Assembly: GCA_902806395.1 (NCBI GenBank)
Contig: CADCWH010000104.1
Location: 1 to 12,838 of the forward strand
Origin: an uncultured Thermomicrobiales bacterium
GTDB taxonomy: Bacteria > Chloroflexota > Chloroflexia > Thermomicrobiales > UBA6265
Length of the DNA stretch: 12,838 bases
Direction: 5' to 3'
Position numbers and translations under genes: made by a program. Positions 7,636-12,838 of this stretch are shown here, piece by piece. Each line of letters starts with the position of its first letter. Positions within the stretch are counted from its first letter, which is position 1. Under the pieces are notes generated by a model, which saw nothing but the letters and a program-made list of their open reading frames with translations, made no database searches and was not told the origin of the DNA.

Positions 7636-7660
7636 GTAGACCACATAGATAGGAGCGGCG

Positions 7661-8287
7661 ATGACGCTGAAGATCGAGACCTTCCCGGCCGGGTCGCTGG
7701 CCACCAATGCCTATCTCGTCACAGACACGAATTCGGGGGCCGCGATCGTGATCGACGCCCCGGAAGGGGTCGTCGAGACGATCATCCCCGCGATCCGGGA
7801 GGGTGGCCAGCGGGTCGAGCGCATCGTGGTCACGCACGGACATTGGGACCACATCGCCGGGTTGGCCGAGCTAGCCCGGGAGCTCAGCGTCCCGGTGACC
7901 CTGCACCCACTGGTCCTCGAACGCGTGGAGCGACCCGCGGCCGACTTGCCGGTGCCGGTCGAGGCGTGGCACCCGGAAGAGCGCCTCGACGAGGGCGACG
8001 TGGTGACGGTCGGCGGGCACGACTTCGCCGTGATGCATCTGCCGGGCCACGACCCCGGCCACATCGTGCTGCACGACGCGACCGAGGGGGTCGTCCTCGG
8101 CGGTGATGTCCTCTTTCCCGGAGGACACGGCCGGACCGACATCCCCGGGTCCGACCAGGCCACGATGGACCGCAGCTTGGCCCGCCTGGCGGGTCTGCCC
8201 GATGCCACCGTGGTCTATCCCGGCCACGGCGCGCCGGCCACCATCGGTGCCGAGCGAGGCTGGCTGCCGCCCGCCCGGGAGGCATAG
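7661..8287 (+). CDS. Metallo-beta-lactamase fold hydrolase, glyoxalase II-like
   Basis: A 208-residue cytoplasmic hydrolase with the complete binuclear metal set of the fold: THGHWDH (His59, His61, Asp63, His64), His130 in LPGHDPGH, Asp149 in GGDVLFPGGHGRTD and His189 in YPGHG. The GGDVLF..GxGRxD segment is typical of the glyoxalase II/persulfide dioxygenase branch, which acts on thioesters or thiol adducts. The protein lacks the extra C-terminal glutathione-binding domain of classical glyoxalase II (about 250 aa), so the substrate is open. The start is firm: AGGAG at 7651-7655 sits five bases before ATG 7661. The DinB-like gene begins two bases after this stop, implying a two-gene operon. 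Confidence 0.92.
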   Translation: MTLKIETFPAGSLATNAYLVTDTNSGAAIVIDAPEGVVETIIPAIREGGQRVERIVVTHGHWDHIAGLAELARELSVPVTLHPLVLERVERPAADLPVPVEAWHPEERLDEGDVVTVGGHDFAVMHLPGHDPGHIVLHDATEGVVLGGDVLFPGGHGRTDIPGSDQATMDRSLARLAGLPDATVVYPGHGAPATIGAERGWLPPAREA

Positions 8288-8289
8288 CG

Positions 8290-8796
8290 ATGCTCCCGAT
8301 CGCGCGCGCCGTCGATGCGTCGCTGACCGGCCTCGTCGCTGACGCGTTTCGCCAGATCGACGGGGTGCCGGGCGACGACCTCAACACCTGGCGCCCGGCC
8401 CTTGGCCTGCGCGACATCAATACGTTCGCGGCGCTGGTGACCCACCTGCTCGGCGCGGGCGAATACTGGACCTTGGAAGCCGTGGGTGGACGCGCCCTCG
8501 GGAGGGACCGGCCCGCGGAGTTCGTCGCCCAGACGACATTCGGCGATCTCCGAGCCCGGGCAGATCGCTGGTTGGCGGCGATGCGGGAGTTGGTGGCCGG
8601 GCTCACCGAGGCCGACCTGGCCAGGGTGGCGACGTTGGACGGCCAGTTCTCCCCCACGTCCGGGGCGGCCAGCCATGATGTCCCGTGGACGGTCGCCGAC
8701 TGCCTCCTGCACGCGGTCGACCACACCGCCACCCACGTTGGCCACCTCCAGATCCAGCGTCAGGTCTGGGACGCGGAGCGCGGCGGGGTCAGCTAA
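8290..8796 (+). CDS. DinB/YfiT-family putative metalloenzyme
   Basis: A 168-residue all-helical protein of the DinB superfamily. The metal-binding histidines are visible: His52 in LVTHLLGAGEYW, then His145 and His149 in LLHAVDHTATHVGHLQIQRQ, which matches the family's 'H-x3-H..GQ...R' helix. Members include thiol-dependent S-transferases (bacillithiol transferase BstA, mycothiol-dependent isomerases) and many of unknown role. GGGAGG at 8277-8282, inside the end of the hydrolase gene, lies seven bases before ATG 8290, so translation is probably coupled. Pairing with a glyoxalase II-like hydrolase makes thiol-dependent detoxification plausible, but this is inference. The gene ends 19 bases from the convergent zinc-ribbon gene with no terminator visible between them. 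Confidence 0.82.
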   Translation: MLPIARAVDASLTGLVADAFRQIDGVPGDDLNTWRPALGLRDINTFAALVTHLLGAGEYWTLEAVGGRALGRDRPAEFVAQTTFGDLRARADRWLAAMRELVAGLTEADLARVATLDGQFSPTSGAASHDVPWTVADCLLHAVDHTATHVGHLQIQRQVWDAERGGVS

Positions 8797-8815
8797 CGCC
8801 CGAGTGAAGACGGGA

Positions 8816-9547
8816 TCAGGCGCGAGGGGCACCGGTGTCCGGGACCGAGTCGTCGCCAGTTGGGGCTGATGACCCGGCGAACCCTCGCTCGTACTCCTCG
8901 GCATCTTCCTCGGCATCGAGGCGTTCATCCCGGCCCCGGGCGAAGATATAGAGGCCAACGGTGAGGAGCAGGAGGGGCGCGGCGACCACGCAGAAGATGC
9001 CCGCCAAGATGCCGACGTCAGGCGAATCGGTCAGCACCAGCAGCGCCGCGCCGAGGGTCGAGGTCGCCACCAGCAGGGCCAGGGCGCCGAGGGCAGACGA
9101 CTGGGTGATGCATCCCCGGGCGTTGGTGTTGATGTCCGGCACCGAGCGGGCCGCGCCGGGCGCGGCGCCCCCGGCGGCGAGCGCCTCGACCTCCTGGAGG
9201 CGGATATAGCCAAGGCGGCCATGCGCCAGCCGGATACGGACGAAGTCGGCCGGGGCGTCTGGGTCCTCGACGATCTCAAGTTCGTTGCCGGAGGGTACGA
9301 TCTCGATCAGGCGGGCGGCCGAGTCGGGCCGCTCGAAGACCCGTAGGCCCTCCGAGGCGTGGAAGGCGTCGACCAGGGTCGTTCCGCAGGCCGCACAGTA
9401 GTGGTTGGTGGAGGGATTGAGAGCCCCGCACAGGCCACAGTAGATGAGGGAGCCACGTCCGGCCTCTCCTGGAGCCCCCGGCATCTCGGCTGGGCCCGTG
9501 AGTCCGGTCGCCCGGTCGGTACCCCTGGGGTCGGGCGGTGCGGACAC
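8816..9547 (-). CDS. Zinc-ribbon, SH3-like, two-helix membrane protein
   Basis: About 243 residues, function not recognised. In order: a C4 zinc ribbon (Cys37, Cys40, Cys51, Cys54, spacing C-x2-C-x10-C-x2-C); a beta-rich stretch at about 67-122 (GLRVFERP...ELEIVEDP...VRIRLAHGRLGYIRLQEVEAL) that resembles a bacterial SH3 domain; two strongly hydrophobic segments at about 150-173 and 177-203; and an acidic tail (DERLDAEEDAEEYE). With no signal peptide and FARGRD after the last helix, the ribbon and tail probably both face the cytoplasm. The GTG at 9547 is chosen because GGAGG (9559-9563) lies upstream at a slightly long 11 bases; ATG 9484, nearer the zinc ribbon, is the main alternative. It is divergent from a second zinc-ribbon membrane protein. 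Confidence 0.75.
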   Translation of the reverse strand: MSAPPDPRGTDRATGLTGPAEMPGAPGEAGRGSLIYCGLCGALNPSTNHYCAACGTTLVDAFHASEGLRVFERPDSAARLIEIVPSGNELEIVEDPDAPADFVRIRLAHGRLGYIRLQEVEALAAGGAAPGAARSVPDINTNARGCITQSSALGALALLVATSTLGAALLVLTDSPDVGILAGIFCVVAAPLLLLTVGLYIFARGRDERLDAEEDAEEYERGFAGSSAPTGDDSVPDTGAPRA

Positions 9548-9558
9548 TCGGGCGCTTC

Positions 9559-9563
9559 CCTCC
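9559..9563 (-). promoter_or_regulatory. Ribosome binding site supporting the GTG 9547 start
   Basis: GGAGG on the minus strand, 11 bases before GTG 9547. It is the only good site near candidate starts of this zinc-ribbon gene; ATGs at 9484, 9586 and 9625 lack one. Confidence 0.45.
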
Positions 9564-9643
9564 GGGAGTCGAGCGACTGGGGGCATTCGGGTCAGGACAC
9601 TGGCGTGCCGGGTCCGGCAAGGCATCGTCGCGTCGCAAATCAA

Positions 9644-9652
9644 CCTATACCA
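9644..9652 (-). promoter_or_regulatory. Possible extended -10 promoter element for the minus-strand zinc-ribbon gene
   Basis: TGGTATAGG fits TGnTATAnn in an otherwise GC-rich region, about 95 bases before the GTG start. There is no matching -35 hexamer, which extended -10 promoters may lack. Confidence 0.3.
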
Positions 9653-9850
9653 TAGTGGTCGCGCCCCGCTCGACCCCACCTTCGCCGACGACCGATGACT
9701 CGCGGAGAGAACGGGCACGGGTTCAGCGTCGCCGGTCGAGGCTCGGGGACGTGGGCGTACCGTCCGGCCCCACCCGAGCGGTGGCGGGGGGGACAGGCGG
9801 GGCGACAACCATGAGGGCGATATCGCTCCGATCGGTGAGGCGAGAGCGTG

Positions 9851-9856
9851 GGGGAG
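9851..9856 (+). promoter_or_regulatory. Ribosome binding site for the plus-strand zinc-ribbon gene
   Basis: GGGGAG, six bases before ATG 9863. It favours this start over the in-frame GTG at 9848, which would overlap the site. Confidence 0.55.
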
Positions 9857-9862
9857 CGGGAC

Positions 9863-10843
9863 ATGGGGACGACCTGTGGCCGGTGTGGGGCCGTGACGAC
9901 GTCCGACGCGATGACGTGCCCGTCCTGCGGGGCCCTGCTATCTGCCTACGCTCCGGTGGCCGGATCGGTCGCTCCCGATCGCGCTCCGGGGGCGGCAATG
10001 GCCGCGGAATCCCCCGTCTCCGCTCCGGACGACCCACGTCCCGGGGACTCCCCCGGGGTGTCCCGACGTGCCTCGAATCCAGATGCTACGGGCACATGGG
10101 ACGCGACCCGAGCCCCTACCGCCGGACCCATCACCGGCCTAGATCCGGATCGGGGCGGCGCCCAGCCCATACCCGGTCAGCCTTCCGCGCTCTCGTTGTA
10201 CCGTCCGGCGCCGTGGGCAATCCCGCCGTCCAGCCCCCCGATCGGACATGTCGGGACGGTGCCGGTCCACGCCAGGCCCGCTCCGGATGCCGGCGAGGGT
10301 GGCGCCGGACGCGGCGGGGCACCCAGTGTGACTGGGCCAGACGGCGTCGGAAATCGGCCGGTGACCGAGGTCGGGGGAGGGGGCGGGCCAGTCGTCGCTG
10401 CCCCGACGGCGAGCGAGCAGGTCCCCCTGAGACCGGCTGGTGACGCGCGGCCGCGTCCTGGACACCGACCCGAACCGCCCCGCGGGGGCGGGGTCGCCCG
10501 CGATCCTCGGGTGGGTCCCGGCGACACCGCGAATCGCGGTGGGTGGCCGGCGATCACGGAGGCCCGACCCGAGGGTGTGACAGGTGTCGGGACCCGGCGA
10601 CCGGTCGTTCCCCCCATCGGACGCCTGACCGGGTCGCGTCGCACCTCTGGCCCCCGCGACACGACGGGGACGGGATCCCGCGGGGGGGCAACCTGGGCGG
10701 TGTACGGGGTGATCGCGGTCGTCGTATCGCTTCTGGTCATCCAGAATCTGCCCAGCTGGGTGAGCCTGTTCATCGGGCCCCTCGTGATCATGGGAGTCCT
10801 CGTGGCGGTGGCGCTAGTCCTCAACGACCGAGCGGCGAAGTAA
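9863..10843 (+). CDS. Zinc-ribbon protein with long disordered linker and C-terminal membrane hairpin
   Basis: 326 residues, function not recognised. A C4 zinc ribbon opens the protein (Cys5, Cys8, Cys19, Cys22; CGRC then CPSCGALL). Next are about 250 residues rich in Pro, Gly, Arg, Ala and Thr with no predicted fold. The last 51 residues hold two hydrophobic segments, about 278-294 and 301-320 (VIAVVVSLLVIQNLP, GPLVIMGVLVAVALVL), ending NDRAAK. The likely topology is ribbon and linker in the cytoplasm, anchored by a helical hairpin. Although the linker is low complexity, the conserved-looking ends, the ribosome site and the stop directly after the hairpin argue that the frame is real. It is divergent from another protein with the same ribbon plus two-helix plan and lies upstream of a cell-wall transpeptidase gene. 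Confidence 0.72.
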   Translation: MGTTCGRCGAVTTSDAMTCPSCGALLSAYAPVAGSVAPDRAPGAAMAAESPVSAPDDPRPGDSPGVSRRASNPDATGTWDATRAPTAGPITGLDPDRGGAQPIPGQPSALSLYRPAPWAIPPSSPPIGHVGTVPVHARPAPDAGEGGAGRGGAPSVTGPDGVGNRPVTEVGGGGGPVVAAPTASEQVPLRPAGDARPRPGHRPEPPRGGGVARDPRVGPGDTANRGGWPAITEARPEGVTGVGTRRPVVPPIGRLTGSRRTSGPRDTTGTGSRGGATWAVYGVIAVVVSLLVIQNLPSWVSLFIGPLVIMGVLVAVALVLNDRAAK

Positions 10844-10938
10844 AGGGTGGACGCGGTCGCCATGCGCCGGTTGGGGATGCGAGTGGCGGCCCGATGTCGA
10901 TCGGTCTCCCGGTCGCCGCACCGGAGTGCGTAACTTGG

Positions 10939-10955
10939 GCGGTGACGGTCACCGC
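10939..10955. promoter_or_regulatory. Perfect 8-1-8 palindrome, candidate operator
   Basis: GCGGTGACGGTCACCGC consists of two perfect 8-base arms around a central G. It covers the -35-like hexamer GTGACG of the candidate promoter for the L,D-transpeptidase gene. This size and position are typical of a binding site for a dimeric repressor. Confidence 0.5.
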
Positions 10956-10971
10956 GCGGGCGTGCTAGGCT
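10942..10971 (+). promoter_or_regulatory. Candidate promoter of the L,D-transpeptidase gene
   Basis: GTGACG (10942-10947) and TAGGCT (10966-10971) are separated by 18 bases. TAGGCT is a common -10 variant in GC-rich bacteria; the -35 matches TTGACA at four of six positions. Transcription would start near 10978 and give a leader of about 109 bases. Confidence 0.4.
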
Positions 10972-11071
10972 GATGTGGAAGAGGGGGTCATCGGCGGTGA
11001 CTCCCAGTCGCGATGTCCGCGACGCGATGGTCGGGGTCGGGTGTTGGGGTCGTGCGGGACCCCAGGCATGC

Positions 11072-11078
11072 GGGGGAG
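11072..11078 (+). promoter_or_regulatory. Ribosome binding site for the L,D-transpeptidase gene
   Basis: GGGGGAG, eight bases before GTG 11087. It sets the start so that the product begins shortly before a clear signal peptide; upstream in-frame starts would push the signal sequence about 38 residues inward. Confidence 0.7.
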
Positions 11079-11086
11079 TAGGGACC

Positions 11087-12481
11087 GTGTCGGACGGGAT
11101 AGGGGAATGGGTTCGGGAGCGTACCGGGCGGACACGTCGCCTGCTCCTGGTGCTCATGATGGTGTTGACCGTGCTGCCCGCGTCGGGCGTCGCGGCCCAG
11201 GATGACCAAGTCGAGGCACCTGATGCCCCCGCTCAGGCCGAGGGCGAGGTGGAGGAAGCCCCACCCGGGCCCGGGCGCGTCGAAGCTCGCTTCGCCGCGG
11301 ATCTCGACATATCGACCGACCTCCTGCCGCCCGACCTCGGTGCCACCGACCAGAGTGTCTACGTCGCCTCCACGGGCCACTCGGTCGGCGGCTGGATGCT
11401 GGATTACTGGCGGGCGAACGGAGCCACCGCGACCTACGGCGACCCCATCACCGAACCGTTCGTCGGTGGTGGCTACTATAGCCAGGCCTTCGAGCGCGGG
11501 GTCTTCCAGTTCTACCCGGAACTGCTCTGGACCGAGCTCCCCGCGATGGGGATGATGCCGATCGGCTACGAGGCGCTGGACGGTCGCGTTGGCGAGATGC
11601 GGGCCGACGGCCGCCGGGCTGGGGGTGGGGGAGACCGCCGGGCCGGGGCGTGGGTCGCTCCCGACCCGGCCTCCGCCGAAGTCGCCACCGCCTACGCCAC
11701 CGGGCTCGTCAACCCGATCACTGGCCACACCGTCACCGGGGCCTTCTGGACGTGGTACCGGGCGAACGAGGGTCCCCACTACCTGGGCGCGCCCCTCGGG
11801 GAACCGGTCGCCGAGCGCGGTCAGACCGTGCAGTACTTCGAGCGAGGCCTGCTGCTGGAGGGGAAGGATGGGGTGCGCTTGGCTCCCCTGCCGGGCGAGT
11901 TGATCGCCCGGGGTGCGATGGAGGTCGAGACGGCGCCGATCGAGCGGGGTGACCTGCCGGAGTACGACGAGGCGGCGTTGGTGACGATTGCGAACCCGGC
12001 GCCCACGGGCGTCAGTGGCGAGGGCCGGCGCTGGCTGGAGGTCGATGTCGCGAATCAGGTGATCCGGGCCTACCAGGGGCAGACGGTGGTCATGGAATCA
12101 TTCGTCAGCACCGGCCTCAAGCCGAACGAGACCGAGACGGGGCGGTTCCATGTCCGGATCAAGCGCGCGTCCGAGGATATGAGCGGTTTCACCGACAGCA
12201 CCGGCGAGGTCATCTCCAACGAGGCTGAGACCGAAACTCCGAACGCGGTCTCCTACGACGTGGCCGATGTGCCGAACGTGCTGTATTTCAACCAGGAGGC
12301 TGAGGCGCTGCACGGCGCCTATTGGCACAATAATTTTGGCTATCGGATGAGTCACGGCTGCGTCAACCTACCACTGGATGTCGCAGCCTTCTTGTTCGAG
12401 TGGGCACCGCTGGGCACCGAGGTGTGGGTCCATGACGTCAACGCCCCCGTGACCCCGGTGCCCGCCCCGACCGGCGGCTAA
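11087..12481 (+). CDS. Secreted L,D-transpeptidase (YkuD) with two FERG-type repeats
   Basis: 464 residues from GTG 11087. A signal peptide is evident: basic stretch to Arg18, hydrophobic core 19-31, likely cleavage after Ala37 (GVAA/QDD). An acidic Pro/Ala-rich linker follows. Then come two related repeats, 97-145 and 212-258, each reading roughly GH.v.g.f..YWraN....yG.Pi.Ep.....y.QaFERG. A Gly/Arg-rich insert lies between them (about 175-190). The YkuD domain spans about 315-451, with His409 in LHGAYWH and the catalytic SHGCVNL motif (His423, Cys425). The enzyme should act outside the membrane, forming 3-3 peptide cross-links or attaching proteins to peptidoglycan. The repeats may bind cell-wall material, but their role is not established. 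A short Pro/Thr tail ends the protein. A palindrome and promoter lie upstream and a strong hairpin follows. Confidence 0.92.
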   Translation: MSDGIGEWVRERTGRTRRLLLVLMMVLTVLPASGVAAQDDQVEAPDAPAQAEGEVEEAPPGPGRVEARFAADLDISTDLLPPDLGATDQSVYVASTGHSVGGWMLDYWRANGATATYGDPITEPFVGGGYYSQAFERGVFQFYPELLWTELPAMGMMPIGYEALDGRVGEMRADGRRAGGGGDRRAGAWVAPDPASAEVATAYATGLVNPITGHTVTGAFWTWYRANEGPHYLGAPLGEPVAERGQTVQYFERGLLLEGKDGVRLAPLPGELIARGAMEVETAPIERGDLPEYDEAALVTIANPAPTGVSGEGRRWLEVDVANQVIRAYQGQTVVMESFVSTGLKPNETETGRFHVRIKRASEDMSGFTDSTGEVISNEAETETPNAVSYDVADVPNVLYFNQEAEALHGAYWHNNFGYRMSHGCVNLPLDVAAFLFEWAPLGTEVWVHDVNAPVTPVPAPTGG

Positions 12482-12513
12482 GACCGGGGTCGTCGCCCCA
12501 AGCATGTGTGACT

Positions 12514-12551
12514 CGAGGGGGCCGGGGGAGAATGCTCCCCCGGCCCCCTCG
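12514..12551. terminator. Strong GC hairpin (17-bp perfect stem) after the transpeptidase gene
   Basis: The arm at 12514-12530 pairs without mismatch to 12535-12551 around the tetraloop AATG, 33 bases after the transpeptidase stop and 62 bases from the end of the convergent asparaginase gene. There is no T-run on either side. It probably ends or protects transcripts from both directions. Confidence 0.7.
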
Positions 12552-12613
12552 GCCGTTCCGGACGCGGTTGCCTGCGATGCCCGCCGACTACCTGAGACGA
12601 CACGCAGGGGCTG

Positions 12614-12838
12614 TCAGGAAGCCAACGTGAGGCTGGCGCGCACGTCACCGACGTGCCAGCCATTGTGGTTGTGGATCGGCGCCGGGTGGTCGCGCCGGAT
12701 GGCATCGACCACGGAGGCGGGCACCAAGTCGAGCTGCTCGAGGACGGAAGCCACCACGGCCGGATGGCCGCGGGTCGAGCCGTCCATGATGCGGATCGCG
12801 ACGCCGATGCCCCGTTCCGGCACACCGAAGCAGAACAA
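12614..12838 (-). CDS. Asparaginase II family protein, C-terminal fragment
   Basis: The gene enters from the right edge, so only the last 74 codons are visible; the first codon seen (TTG) is internal. The sequence FGVPERGIGVAIRIMDGSTRGHPA, then a helix VLEQLDLVPASVVDAI, then IHNHNGWHVGDVRASL fits the C-terminal end of the Asparaginase_II family. There the motifs read 'pe.giGiAlKi.DGs.Ra' and 'N..G..vG.iR'. Members hydrolyse L-asparagine or are uncharacterised homologues of the Rhizobium etli enzyme. It is convergent with the transpeptidase gene, with a hairpin between them. The upstream partners lie outside the window. Confidence 0.82.
   Translation of the reverse strand: MFCFGVPERGIGVAIRIMDGSTRGHPAVVASVLEQLDLVPASVVDAIRRDHPAPIHNHNGWHVGDVRASLTLAS

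Larger units (their letters stand above)
9548..9862. other. Divergent intergenic region between the two zinc-ribbon genes
   Basis: A 315-base gap expected to carry both promoters. On the minus strand TGGTATAGG (9644-9652) resembles an extended -10 element, in the only locally AT-richer stretch, and would give a leader of about 90 bases; no good -35 is seen. The palindrome GCGATATCGC at 9817-9826 lies 36 bases before the plus-strand ATG and may be an operator. Frames stay open through the gap on both strands but give Arg/Pro-rich sequence with no protein-like features. Confidence 0.4.

Noticed and set aside
8797..8815. Terminator between the convergent DinB and zinc-ribbon genes
   Set aside because: The gap is 19 bases with no inverted repeat. 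The transcripts probably overlap.
9538..10443. A 301-codon plus-strand frame overlapping the divergent gap
   Set aside because: Extremely Arg/Gly-rich, no ribosome site or domain, and it conflicts with two better supported genes.
10177..11157. A 326-codon minus-strand frame across the linker-type zinc-ribbon gene and its downstream gap
   Set aside because: The product is Arg/Pro/Ser/Thr-rich without domains. The plus-strand frame has a zinc ribbon, membrane helices and a ribosome site.
1..12838. CRISPR array, tRNA genes or mobile elements
   Set aside because: No regularly spaced repeats, cloverleaf sequence with a CCA-type end, transposase, integrase or terminal inverted repeats were recognised. 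Gene style is uniform throughout.

Overview
The window is GC-rich, with strong G/C bias at third codon positions and many GTG starts. The gene content suggests a Chloroflexota bacterium of the Thermomicrobia/Sphaerobacter kind: a separate-chain methylmalonyl-CoA mutase, a stand-alone acyl-CoA carboxyltransferase, a secreted L,D-transpeptidase carrying 'YFERG'-type repeats, and small zinc-ribbon membrane proteins. This placement is inferred from gene style and was not tested by a search. No tRNA, rRNA, CRISPR array, transposase, integrase or phage gene is visible.

Left arm (1-3466, + strand): a propionate/methylmalonyl-CoA operon. It opens with the 3' end of the catalytic chain of methylmalonyl-CoA mutase. 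Next is a biotin-dependent carboxyltransferase (PccB/AccD type). Last is a 79-residue protein whose ATG overlaps the carboxyltransferase stop by one base and which resembles the small epsilon subunit of actinobacterial acyl-CoA carboxylases. Together these would carboxylate propionyl-CoA and isomerise methylmalonyl-CoA to succinyl-CoA. The B12-binding mutase chain, the epimerase and the biotin carboxylase/carrier subunit are not in the window.

Middle (3551-7477): a minus-strand pair, phosphomannomutase/phosphoglucomutase followed one base later by a DUF402 protein. A 351-base divergent gap separates this pair from a plus-strand PHP (TrpH-like) phosphoesterase. That gene ends at two tandem strong hairpins, which also face the end of a minus-strand single-domain response regulator.

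Right-middle (7661-8796, + strand): a tightly coupled pair, a glyoxalase II-like metallo-beta-lactamase hydrolase and a DinB/YfiT-type protein.

Right arm (8816-12838): two zinc-ribbon proteins, each with a C-terminal pair of membrane helices, are transcribed divergently from a 315-base gap. Next comes a secreted L,D-transpeptidase with a perfect 8-1-8 palindrome lying over the -35 region of its likely promoter and a 17-bp hairpin after its stop. The window closes with the C-terminal end of an asparaginase II family protein on the minus strand. No single new system is demonstrated. The best leads are the epsilon-like carboxylase subunit, the divergent zinc-ribbon membrane pair, the palindrome before the transpeptidase, and the hydrolase/DinB pair.
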